From Cryptomeria japonica (lineage: Eukaryota; Streptophyta; Pinopsida; Cupressales; Cupressaceae), in contig NC_081414.1 in the NCBI RefSeq assembly GCF_030272615.1, forward strand, positions 313,137,664 through 313,197,663: 60,000 nucleotides of DNA, given 5' to 3'. Numbering within the stretch: the first letter of the stretch is position 1; every line of letters begins with the position of its first letter. The notes beneath the pieces are model-generated. The model ran no database searches. It saw only the letters and a list, made by a program, of their open reading frames with translations, and had not been told where the DNA came from. Positions 20,521 to 32,170 of the stretch are shown here, in pieces. The position numbers and the translations under genes are program-made.

Positions 20521-23500
20521 CAGAGAGTTGAAAAAAAAATTTGTGTAACCGAAAAAATTAAAATTATAAGCTTGTAGAAGCCCACCAAAAACCTTCATTT
20601 CACTAATTGTTTTCTTTGTTGTGCAGGTTTTCTAACCTCTTGTTTACAGGATTTGAGGAGTTAGAAATTAGGAATTTTATTTCTTTTTCTTTCTAGCTTT
20701 GTTAAAGTTATATTAAAAAGAATTCACTTTCCTTTTGGTTTAAAACAAATTTCATCTTTCATTTTGAACTAAAATCAACAAAATTTTCAATTTGGACATA
20801 AAAAGAATTTCATTTTGCAAAGTTAAAAAGAACCACAAATCAAACAAATAAACTTTGATTTTCTTTCAAGTTAAGGACAAACTTTTCATTTTGGGTTTAA
20901 AACAAACAAACAACTCATTTCTTGCAAGGATAAAATTTACAATCAACTTTTTATTTTGCAAGTAAAAAAAAACAAACAACTTGTCCATTTTGTTTACACA
21001 AATGCTTTTACTTTGAGCAAACGTGCTTTCAATTTGGTTGACCAGGATTTTTCACTTTCCTAGTAAAAAAATAAATTGCCTTGTGAGATTAAAAAGAACA
21101 CCATGGTTGTTGGAGCAAAATCTCCAAATAGCATATAGATCACATTGCGATGAAACAGTTAAAAAGAACAAGTGTTTTCAATGTTTGTCACACTTGTGCA
21201 AAAATCTGTAGATTGGTCCCATTTCTAACACACACTATCCTCTCCTGTGGCTCTCGTGGTCCTAGGTAGAAGAGAAAAGTGTTAGTAACGCTATTTTGTT
21301 TAAATTTTTAAGAGAGACCTGCCAAGAGATACATCACTCTTGGGAATGACTTTGTGCGATAAAATCCTTCGAGCCGAGATAGAAATTTGGTGAGAGCAAA
21401 AGCTGTAGCCTTGGGTGTAGTTGTTCCTACAGTGTAACTTGTCGAAAGGACATATGGGCCCGACCACAAGTTACAAGGCTCTTAAGTGAGTCATTGCAGA
21501 ATGAACTTATGTCCAAAAATATCAAACATTATAAGACACCTTTTATTATAGAAGCCCACCCATTCTATTGATTGAGGATATTTGTGAAAAGTTCAGTGCA
21601 AGAGCATAGATGGTTTTGCTCCCAAGATACTCAGCATACATATTTCCTTGAGTAGAAACAAGGCTTTTTGAAAAGCTACTTGTAGTTTGATGAAAGTGGT
21701 GACTCCCCCATCATAGGGATCATTTATCTGTTATGCACGCGCAAGACTTAGTATATCACATCCTTACCTACCATGGTGGGATTCATAAGGTATGTAGTAC
21801 CAAAGTCGAAGAAATATCAAGATGTGGGCTGAAAATATTGCAACTGGCCATTGACCTTAAGGATAAAAAGTGTTTGAGTTGTCTTCATCTTGTGTCAGAC
21901 CAGTAAAAATTTGGGCCAACTTCAGGAATTGGGAAACATAAAATACATTTGTAAAAAGGTGTAAAGCGGAAAAATCGAACCCTAGTCGTTCTCCCCTCCC
22001 CAACTCCAAGGAGAGAGAAGGGAGAGTCACTAGGGTTGATGGTTTTCACTTAGGAGAGACTTTACATTCAAAAGAGGGGTTGAAACCCACAAGATCCAAT
22101 CCCACACAATGCAAGATTGGATTCTAAATGAGTTTCAAGGGTTAAGACATCAAGGATACCCTCTTTTGTAAAGAAATGTAGATAGAAAGATTGAACTAGG
22201 AATGCATGTAAAGTAGGAAAGATTCGCTTATAAACAGAGATAGGGATATGGGATGAAGCTGCGGACCTGGAATTAGCAGTAAAATGTCGAGACGGTGCTG
22301 TTCTGCAAATTTGAGCGAAAGTTGACGGGACGATGGCGCCCGGCGTGCACACGGTCCTCCGAAAAATCCGCGAAACGAAGGTGGATCTGTTCGTCTTTGC
22401 ACAAGGATTCCAGATCTTCAATTACAGCCGCGTACCTGCAACCTACACACAGAAAAGAGAGGACGATTGGGGGGTTAGGGATGAGGGGTTTGCCTTTAGG
22501 TCAAACCCCGGTTTTGGAATTAACCAAGAAATGAGAATGCTGTAAATGTAAATGTTTGTAATGTAAACAAGTACTGATACCTTGTTGTAAGAATGTTTGT
22601 ATTCTTACATGCGAAGGTGTAATGTATGTAGTATGTTGTATGTTGTAAGTGATCTCCTCTTCAATGGTTGAATCCTTGTCTTGAATGCAACACTTAGCCT
22701 TGAATGCTTGAATGCTTGAATGCTTGAATATTGCTTCTGCGTCTTGCTCTTGCTCATTTCCTTCTTTCGACCTCCTCAAATGGGAGAGGAAATGTGGTTT
22801 ATATACTTGTCAATTAGGGTTGATAGACTGATTTTCTCGACCTTAGGCCGACCAGGAAACATTATTTTCCAATTTGCAAACTTAAAGACCCGAAGCCCCA
22901 TAAGAGACCGGGCCCAAAATAGGGCCAGGGACCAGGGTGCTGGGCGCCATGGTCCCACCTCCCGGGACAGCAGGGTGCAAGAAGGATCAGGCCAGGGTGC
23001 TGAGAAATGCAGTTTTTGATGTCATGAACAAGTTTCGGGGTCTCCATTCAGGTTCCGTGTTGCATCGCCATCGTGAAGACCCAAATGCAGTCAAAATTGC
23101 AAGTGTCGCAATTTTAGGACGCTACAAAAGGGTCAAAAAGTTCATGATTGCGTTGATTTAGACCCACACCTATTTTTGCCTTGTGTTGAAAAGGGGCAAG
23201 GTTATTGTGCTTGTGTGCTTGCTGTGTTTTCTTGTCAAAGAATTCCAAAACAATTTTAAACCAAGTATTCATCCAACAAATTTACATCCAACATTGATAA
23301 ACAAAACAAACATCAACAAGTGAAACAAAAATATCAGTTTGTATGACCATCACTCATATCTTGAGAAAACAAAATCTTCATCAACATACCAAATTGAAGA
23401 AAAGACAATTGGGTTCAAAAGATCTAATCAAAAGAAGGAAGTTTTTCTATATCAATAGACAATTTTTTCTCACACAGAGCCTTCTTGCACCATATGCACT

Positions 23501-23539
23501 TATATCTTCAAGGAAAATCCAACGAATTTGACAAAGAGT
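20521..23539 (+). other. Leader of E before the G insertion, non-coding
   Basis: No convincing gene. 20640-21000 is rich in short similar phrases around ttcattttgcaa and aacaaacaac. 21893-23130 is more GC-rich, holds a possible TATA (tttatatact, 22799-22808) and four tandem copies of cttgaatg near 22700; it could be a further unrecognised insertion but no repeated end or target duplication was found. The last five bases, agagt (23535-23539), are the probable target copy of element G. Confidence 0.45.
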
Positions 23540-24661
23540 TGTCGTGCCCGTGAAGTGTGATACCTGCAGCTGCAACACAAAACACTCAATAGATCATTAC
23601 AAGCATGGTTATGAAATAATAAGCAAACACAGATGGACCATGACAAAGCGACCTATCACCTCCTAAGAGATGCGAGTATGGATTTGCTCTTAGATCCGGA
23701 TGGGCAATCACAGTAACTTGAATACACCTAGATGGAGGATTTGAAATGATAATGATATGCAAAAATGAGATTGATTATGCTAAATTAATCTAAGAGACTA
23801 ATTAAGCAAATGATATGCATTATTAAGCTATGATGATGATGCAATTGAGCTAGAAAAGAGATTGATTAAGCTACATGATTCAACAATTATGCTAGAAAAT
23901 GATCAAATTAAGCTAATGCGATTGCCTATAACAATAATGCTCAAATGATATGCCTATAGTAACAATGCCTAAATTGATAATGATATGGGATCCTTTGTGC
24001 TCCAAAATGGGGGATATTTATAGGATTTCCAAGGCCAGGGGTGAGGTGGCAGGAATCAATAGTCAAGATTGAGTCTAAAGATATCAAGGGTGAAATTGGA
24101 GGAGGTTGGAGAAGAGGTTGAAGGAAGAGACACTTGTCATCTCTGTGGTGAGAAGTGTCAAGGATCTTTTCTCATAAAAGGGCAAGTGTCCAAGAGAGGA
24201 GACATGTGGCCAAAGTGCCATGTGTCTCAAGAATAAAATATCCATATCATAGGAGGTTAGGATAAGGAGGCTAAACCCAAGGTTAGGTGGAATGGGTTAG
24301 GTTAGAGGATGGTTAGGTTAGTTGGTTGAAAGTTAGGAGGCATGTGGGTAATTTGAATCTAAAAATTCAAATAATAGGAAAAGATTAATTAATTCTCAAC
24401 AACTCATAAATTGATTTTTTTATTTAATTAGAGGAGTTAGAAGAATTGATTGAAAAGGGGGGGAAGATTAATTAATTTGAATTAATTAATCAAAGGGGAC
24501 TATGGAATGAACTTAATGAATAAATCCTTAGATTTATTAATAAGTAGATGAAAGGGAGAATTTAATCAAATTAAAATGAATTCAATTAAATTAGGAAGGG
24601 GGATTAATTAAATAATTGCATATTTAATTAATTATCTTTAGACCATTTTTAGGTGTATACA
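23540..24661 (-). repeat. LTR of G, left copy
   Basis: On the plus strand reads TGTCGTGCCCG through GGTGTATACA and matches 38539-39651. The minus-strand TATA (cctataaat, plus 24012-24020) confirms its orientation. By eye the first 190 bp differ from the right copy by about 12%, the rest by 3-5%. It has a 45-bp stretch near 23852-23898 and lacks a 33-bp stretch relative to the right copy. Confidence 0.85.
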
Positions 24662-27135
24662 AGAGCCTTTGAAAAATAGAGCTTTTACTCAAAATAGAGC
24701 CTTGGATTATCACAAAAACAAATGGGAAAGATCAATCCCGCTTTCTTTCCAAAACTCTATATCACCTACAATGAAGCTCGAGGGGAACCACCAACCCCTG
24801 AGAGAGATGAAGAAGTAGAAACCCCCTTTGTGACAGAAAGTTTTTATTGAGGTCCATATTCTACCCACTTTCACTTCCACACATCACAAATCCATTCAAC
24901 CCTCAAAACACAAAAAGGTCTTGTCCTAAGTTCTTTTGAAAATTTCTTAAATCAAACCAACAAATCACTTTTAGAGTGTCTCTACATCTAGGATTAATCA
25001 TCCTAAGAGGCATTTCTACACAGGTTAAAACTAGTTTATGAGTGCATCCTCTCATTACTAGGTAGCTTGGTTTGTAACACATATCAAACCTTGCTATACC
25101 TTATCACATCAAAATTGTTGGAAAAAACAAGAGCAATTCACAAAGAACTTTGTTAAACATCCAACCTTCAGTGTTAGAGATCCATCTTCCAACAAACATT
25201 TCACAAAAACTTGTCTTTCATCAAACATTACATCACCACCTCATAATCACTTTCACCAACCTCAAACTTTCAAGAACAAGGCTCAGACAAGATCAATGAG
25301 AAACCAACAACCAGAGATTGAAGAAGAAGAAAACCTCAACGATTTTCATGAGGCCATTGGAGGAGGCACTAATTATGAAGAGCCCAACACTCCCACCCCT
25401 GAAGATATAGAAAAAGCACAACATAATCCAATATTTAATAGACTTTTTCACGAAATCCTTAGAAACAATGTAGATGCTCATTTTCTGAGACTTGCTCAAG
25501 AAGGTGCCAAACTACCCTCTAACTTTGATACCGCACAGATATGGCAAACATTTGAGCAACATAGCTGTCAAGATGGTGGAAGAGGTAGAGATTACTTCCG
25601 CTATAACCTTAATCATCAAGGGAATCCTCCATCTCCCCCTCCTTCATAATTAGACATGTTGAGATAACAAGTAGAAAATCTCACTCAATAACTCAATAGT
25701 GGTGTGAAGACTACTCAGTTTTCACTTAACAATATTTGTCCCTATCCTTTTGATAGGAACATGCTTATGCCACCTTTTTCGCGAGGGTTTGAAACACCCA
25801 AATTTGAAAAGTATAGGGGCAAAGGAGACCCTACAGATCATGTTTGATAATTTCACTCAGCTTGTTTAGAGGTGGCCTATGAGGACACATATCTAATATG
25901 CCTCTTTCCTCAAAGTTTGGGAGGCACAACCACACAATGGTTTTCTCGATTATTAGGTGGCATTAGAACATTTGAGGAGCTCGTCCAAAATTTCATCACT
26001 CATTATGCACACAACATAGAACGAGATGTTACCATGGCAGATTTATGCAACACCAAACAAAAACTAGGGGAGTTGTTCTCAACCTTCCTACAATGGTGGA
26101 GGCAACTATCTAGCAGACATTCTCTTCATTTACCTGAGCAAGAACTAGTGGAAATATTCATTTCCAAATTGAATGATGAGATGGAATTCCATTTAGACAT
26201 GAAGGATACAAAATCCTTTGAAGAGATGATCACTCAAGGACTAAAATGTGAAAGAGCCCTCATCAAAAAGGGACTTATCAAAATCTACAATGAACCCAAA
26301 GATGGCCCTCGTCCACGTTATAATAGTGATAAACCAAATTTTTGGAATAAAAACAAGAACGTTGTCAATGACGGGATAGTGGATGCACGAACAATAAAAA
26401 TTGCACAACCTATGGTCAGGTTTGTAGGACAAAATCCTCCTAAAAACAACACCATCACTAATCCACAAAATCAAGGTCACAATGTGCCACAAGAAGAACC
26501 AAAACAAAGGCAACAAAACTAAAAACCAAAACGCACATACATGCCCTTAGGGGAACCCATCGAAACAATATTATGTCAATTGGTCTCTTCCAATCTCGTG
26601 ACCTTACCAAAAACCTCTAACTATGAGCCTCAAGTGAAGCCTCCATGGTGGAGAGATAATGAACATTGTGAATTTCACCAAGGAAGAGGGCATAAAATGA
26701 GCAATTGCCATCGATTGAAAGATCTTGTTCAAGATCTTATTGATAGAGGAGAAATTGAAATAGAAGGACATGACCCTAAAACATACAATCATGATCATCT
26801 AATGTTCAAGAATCCACTTCCATCACACGATCAACGGGGTCCTTCCACCTCAGGGCAAAAGAAAGATACTACAACTAATTATACACAAGCTGCATATAAT
26901 TATACTCTGAATCACCTTTATGATGCTAATGAACAAGTTGCAACTCTCACCATAAAAGATCCAAATCCTACATGCAACGTTGTTATGCATCGTAGCAAGA
27001 TTACCATTTGATCGGCACCACAAGGAACAACACCCCTACCTAAGCAATATAATCTTATGGAACAATTGGATAAAAAACTCCCCCTTATTTCCATATTAGA
27101 GCTTTTGCGCTTATCCCCTTCACATAAAACAATCT
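24662..27135 (+). repeat. Copy of E 5'UTR and gag placed inside element G
   Basis: Collinear with 39652-42123, the part of E beyond the right G LTR. Both begin agagcctttgaaaaatag after the LTR. The copy ends at cacataaaacaatct, fused to the reversed G integrase. A block of about 460 bp (roughly 24965-25428) looks identical to E, whereas sequence on either side differs by about 3-5%. Confidence 0.88.
25296..27013 (+). pseudogene. Truncated Tat gag in the copied segment
   Basis: Starts MRNQQPEIEEEENLNDFHEA at 25296. The gag core follows (AYEDTYLICLFPQSLGGTT, TLCNTKQ-type motif, FISKLNDEMEFHLDM), then the CEFHQGRGHKMSNCHRL knuckle at about 26667-26717. Breaks: TAA at 25647, 25689 and 25848, TGA at 25845, TAA at about 26521 and TGA at 27009. 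The TAA codons at 25689 and 25848 are shared with E (40680 and 40839), so E's gag was dead before the copy was made. Protease onward is absent. Confidence 0.88.
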
Positions 27136-27947
27136 CTAGATACTCGTTGTTCTTCATCTGGGATAAGACCTTTTAATGATACTCCTAGAGAAGGTATCTC
27201 TACTTCTATTGGCAGTATTGCTTCTGATCCATAAACAAGAGAGAAAGGTGTGGCACCTGTTGGTGTGCGAATACTGGTACGGTAGGCCCATAGAGAAGGG
27301 TTCAATTGAATATGCCAATCTCTTCTAGCATCATTCACTGTCTTTTTGAGGATTTTCAGAATAGTTTTGTTTGATGCTTCTACTTGCCCATTCCCTTGTG
27401 GATAGTAGGTTGTGGAAAATCTGTGTCGGATCTTGAATTTCTCACATAGTTCTTGTACATCCTGATTCTTGAATGGTCGCCCATTATTAGTGATAATGGT
27501 CATGGGTATTCCATAGCGACAGATGATGTAGTTCAAGATAAATGCAATAATTTGTTTTCCTATGATATTGATGAGAGGTACTACCTCAATCCATTTTGGG
27601 AAATATTTTGTAGCTACAAGGATGAATTTGTGACCATTAGATGAAGAAGGATTTATCTTTCCTACTAAATCAAGACCCCATTGAAAAAAAGGCCAAGATG
27701 TTGACAAAGCATGAAGTTCTTGTGTTGGTGCATGAATCAAATTCCCATGGATTTGACATTGTTTGCATGTTCTAGCTATCTAAAAAGAATCTCGTTCCAT
27801 AGTTGGCCAATAATAGCCCAAGCGTATGAGTTTTTTTGAAAGGGTAAGACCACCTGAATGAGTTCCACAAATGCCATTATGGACTTCATGTAAGGCCTTC
27901 TTAGATTCTTCTTGTTTGAGACATCTTAAAAGAGTACCGTCTAGACC
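27136..27947 (-). pseudogene. Element G integrase, truncated
   Basis: Minus strand. An HHCC finger (ALHEVHNGICGTHSGG ... CKQCQIHGN) is broken by TAG at 27780-27782. The core has QWGLDLVGKINPSSSNGHKF, IITNNGRPFKNQDV and PQGNGQVEASNKTI. The second triad Asp is Asn (codon at 27486-27488), so the integrase is inactive. It ends near PSLGVSLKGLIPDEEQRVS, where E's integrase has over 100 further residues; the rest was lost at the junction near 27135. Confidence 0.9.
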
Positions 27948-28590
27948 TCATTTAAACAGGGTATCCGCGATGAGAGTATAATGGGAGGATTGGCGAATAA
28001 AGTTTCTATTTTGATTTTTCAATAAGTCAAGAGGTAGGGTGTTATCTTTTAGGTATGTGTAAGTTTGGCCATAATGGGAGGAATCATGCCCAGCAAGGTG
28101 ACAAATAGTTTGGGAATCGGGACAATTATGAGCAGGGTAAAACAACTCTTCCACCAGGAATTCATAACGCTGTTGATTTTCCTGTGTTTGAAGGAGAGAA
28201 GCAAGTGTAGCCATGACATCTGTTGCTTTGTTGTCATTCCTTGGAATTTGCTGAAAAGTTATTTCTACAAAGTATTTCTTTATATCATCAACCATCTTTT
28301 TATAAGGCATTAACTTTTCATCCTTTTTTTGATAATCGTCATTGATTTGATTGATAACAAGCAGAGAGTCTCCAAAGACTTGAAGTTGTGTAACATTCCA
28401 TTCTATAGCCATTTTGATACCTGTAACCAAAGCTTCATATTCTGCTGTATTGTTGGTACATGGAAAGCTTAATTTGTAGGCTTTTGGAATTGTATGACGT
28501 TGTGGTGTGATGAATAGAATACTTGCTCTTGATCCATGTTGCGTATATGAGCCATCAAAGTATAATTGCCACATTTTTGTGGTGACTGTT
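27948..28590 (-). pseudogene. Element G second (archaeal-type) RNase H
   Basis: Minus strand, open from 28574 to 27948. LYFDGSYTQHGSRASILFI supplies the first Asp, NNTAEYEALVTGIKMAIEWN the Glu and QVFGDSLLVINQI the next Asp; PRNDNKATDVMATLASLL is the C-terminal part. This extra RNase H between the ordinary one and integrase identifies the Tat group. The piece itself has no stop. Confidence 0.9.
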
Positions 28591-29870
28591 AGGATATCAA
28601 CATCGAGAAATTCAATCTACAAAGGATGATTATCCTGAAATGGTGCTTTGGCTAGTTGGTCTGCAATGACTTGTCCCTTTATAGCTTTTTTGTCAACATA
28701 CTCAATATCAAACTCACTCAGGATCATGATCCATTTTGCTAGTCATCTTGTTAATGTTGCCTTGCTGAGTAAATACTTTAATGGATTGATTTTAGCTATC
28801 AACTTGATGGAATGAGATAGTAGGTAGTGTCTTAGTTTTTGAGAAGCAAAAACTACCACCAAGCATGCTTTTTCTGTTGGAGAAGAGTTGAGCTCGTATC
28901 CCACTAATGTTCTGCTGATGTAGTAGATGGCTCGTTCTTTTTCTTCATTATCCTATTGTGCAAGAAGAACCCCTAATGATACTTCAGTGGTCGATACATA
29001 GAGTAATAATGGCTTTCCTGGAATTGGCGACATTAGGACGAGTGGTTGCATGAGATATGCCTTGATCTTGTTGAATGCGTCCTCACATTGATGATCCCAC
29101 TTGAAATGAACATTTTTGTGGAATAGATGAGTAAATGGTTGACATTTATCTGCCAATTGAGCAACAAATCTTCTGATTGACTGGAGTCTTCCTTGGAGTG
29201 ATATGAGTTGACTGATATTTCTGGGAGATGCCATCTCCATGATTGCTTTGACCATAGCTGGATCTAGTTCGATACCTCTAGTTGAAACAATGTATTCCAA
29301 TAGCTTGCCTGAAGTGACACCAAAGGCACATTTCTTAGGATTTAGTCGTAGCTTATATTGTTCTAACCTGTCAAAGATCTTTTCTAGTATTCCTATATGG
29401 TCTTCTTTGTTGTATGATTTGGCCAAGATGTCATCCACATACTCTTCCATGAATGTATGCATCATGTCATGGAATATCATTGTCATAGCTCTCTGATATG
29501 TGGCACCTGCGTTCTTTAGGCCAAAAGGCATGACGTTCCAACAGAAAGTACCCCATCGACATGTGAAAGTTGTCTTTTCTTGATCTTTACGTGCTATTTT
29601 AATCCGATTGTATCCAGAGAAACCATCCATTAGAGAAAACATGGACTGTCCAACCGTTAAATCTACAATGATGTCAATGTTAGGCAAAGGAAAGTCATCC
29701 TTTGAACATGCATTATTAAGATCTTTGAATTCTATGCATACTTTGATACTTTGTCTAGTTTTGAAAAGGAACGATGTTGGATACCCACTGAGGATAAGAT
29801 ATAGGTCTAGTGAATCCGACATCCAATAATTTCTTTAATTCTACTTTGACTAGAAGAGCAATATGCAGAT
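28591..29870 (-). pseudogene. Element G reverse transcriptase and first RNase H
   Basis: Minus strand. RT 29822-28953: VCIEFKDLNNACSKDDFPLP, FSLMDGFSGYNRIKIA, WNVMPFGLKNAGATYQRAM and the YVDDILAKS box, with catalytic Asp residues present. The first RNase H follows to about 28600, with YYISRTLVGYELN, LIAKINPLKYLL and IEYVDKKAIKGQVIADQLA; as in other Tat elements this domain lacks clear catalytic residues. Stops at 28950 and 28743 (minus TGA/TAG) interrupt it. Confidence 0.9.
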
Positions 29871-31463
29871 GCATTTTCCTTAATTTCTGTTTAACTAGTT
29901 TGGCTCATGGACTGACATTTAAGTGATGCATAATAAGCTTTGGATCTAACCCCGACATGTTTGCATATGACCAGGCAAAAATGATTTGTCATCGTTTGAT
30001 GAATTCCATATATTATTGCATTTCTTCTTTTGATAGAGAAGTTGCTAAATGTAGGATCTTTGGTTGCTCTTCTATCCCAATGTTAACTGCCTCTGTTGGT
30101 TCGATCAAAATTGATGACCTTTCTTGATAGTACTCAGGTATTGTGTCAAATCTCCCATCTTTTGGCACCTCGAGGAGGTTTTCACCATTAGATGCATCCT
30201 TTCTTTTTACTTTTTCCTGATCTAATGTTGTCAGGAAATGGTTTTCAGCATTAGACCTAATATTGTTTTCTTTATTTTCCTTTTTGCGACTAGGAGATTT
30301 GGCACCCACTTGATTGGAAGATGCATTGCTAAAATTCCTGGTGAGAGTTGTTGCGGGTTCGATTGCATTAAGATATACGGATATGACATGGTCATTTGGA
30401 AAGGTATCAATGGCAGTATGTCCTTCATTTTCCCAATCAATAAGTTTGGGGTGGATTAGAGGTAGGGGTCCTCAAGTTGAGATGTTTCGAGAGTATCAAG
30501 GGTCATGATGGATGTATCAAAGTTTTTGATATGTATTTCGATGTCTAGAATGGTATTCTCATCAAAATGACCTCGCACAAGGAGCCCCTGATCATCCTCG
30601 ATTAAGTCCAAGTCAGCCGAATGTGATTCTAATTAAAGTGAACTAGTTCCTAACATTTTCCCTACATACGTGTGAACTACATCGAATCCTACATATTCTT
30701 CAAAGAAATTTTCAGATGATTCTTCAGAGTGATAAGAATCCCATTCCCATTCATTAGAATCTGTATCACTTGCAGCTTGCAATCTACATATTTGTTCATA
30801 TAGTATTTGATTTGTTTCTTCAACTTTTCTTTTTGTATCTTTTCTTCTTTCACATTCAACCTCTTCGGGACTGAATCGAGTTTTGTCAACCTTGCTATGA
30901 GCTCTCCTTGATTAGTACCAGGTTTGTGCTTGTTTTGATTGAGATTTAAGGTTGTTTGGGAGGTTATTTTAGTTTGTTTTTCTTGTTGATTTGAAGCTTG
31001 CTTCTTTTCCCATTTCATGTTTGCGTGTGATTGTTGCTTAGTTGATGTTTCTTCTCTTTCAATTTCCAGTTGTTCATGTTTGTTTTCATATTCTTCTTGT
31101 TGTTGGCTAAAAGATGTGTCTTCTGGTAAAGTAACTTGTCCATATCCTAAGCCTGTTTTGTCTGTAGCCTGTTGAGTGTAAGGTTGGATGGGTTTTGATA
31201 TACCGTCTTTTCTTTTCCCTATAGGACCTGTTCAAGTGTATCCCATTTTTCTGAGAGTGTTGAATCCTTTTCCATACTTTTCTGTAGGTATGCAGGCATT
31301 GTTGATCTTTTGTTGAACTTCTTCCTCGTTGTAAAGCCACTGTAGTACATCTTTGTCTTCTGTTTCCTCTGATAAGGTCCCAACACTAACAAATGCTCCA
31401 TCAAATATCGGAAGATGTTTCACAATTGGTTGTTGTTTAGAGTTTGATGGTTTTCCAAAGGAT
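29871..31463 (-). pseudogene. Element G linker with G-patch-like segment
   Basis: Minus strand. About 31310-31100 reads EKYGKGFNTLRKMGYT, a stop, then GPIGKRKDGISKPIQPY and DKTGLGYGQ, the glycine pattern of a G-patch (RNA-binding) domain. The polar, repeat-rich 31018-30689 follows, then GENLLEVPKDGRFDTIPEYY (30309-30013), equivalent to E's GENLFEVPEDERFDILPSN just before RT. Several stops and shifts. It aligns with the same region in E, so it is part of the normal polyprotein. Confidence 0.75.
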
Positions 31464-32170
31464 TTAGGAGAAAGTGGTAATTGTGATATTGAATATTCTC
31501 CATTCCCTCGATCTCTTAGCTGCATTTTTTTTTTCCATACTTGACAAAATTGAGGCAAATGATTTTTCTTTAGATTGTGTGTTTGAAGATGATGCCTCCC
31601 TATTATGAGGAACAATGACTTCTTGAGCTGGTTTGAGATTACTACAATACTGAATTGGATTTGAATCTGCTGAGATCGTGATTTCCTGCCCATTGTAGGG
31701 AAACTTTAGGCACTGATGATATGTTGATGGAACAACTTGTATGTCATGTATCCAAGGTCTTCCCAAGAGTATGTTGTATGATAAGTCCAAGTCTAGAACT
31801 TGGCATGCTATGTCTTTCTGTAAAGGTCCCACTCTGATGGGTAACATCACAATTCCTTTAGAGGAACACTCTTCTTCATCATAGGCTTTAATGGTGATGT
31901 TTTTCTGGGATCAACTGCATCTTCTGAATAACCTAGAGCACAAACTAGACTCAAAGAGCAAATGTTTAAGCCAACTCCTCCATCTATTAGGACACGTTTA
32001 ACTCGCGTCTTATGAATGATGACTTCGATATGCAAGGGAGCATTATGGAGATTTTCTAAGGACATGCCATCTTCTTTGGTGAATGATAAGCAGTGAGGGG
32101 TTGTGAGGTGTCCCACCATGGTTTGGAATTTATCTATTTCTAGATCTTTAGACACTGTTTTATCTACCAA
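31464..32170 (-). pseudogene. Element G aspartic protease
   Basis: Minus strand. Active-site region VKRVLIDGGVGLNICSLSL (about 32010-31950), using the DGG variant found in Tat elements, then SYNILLGRPWIHDIQVVPST and YHQCLKFPYNGQEITI. A frameshift between 31847 and 31850 breaks it. Same order and motifs as the protease of E. Confidence 0.87.

Noticed and set aside
21893-23126. Solo LTR from TGTCAGACC to CGCTACA
   Set aside because: The flanking five bases (tcttg and aaagg) do not match and no second copy exists in the window.
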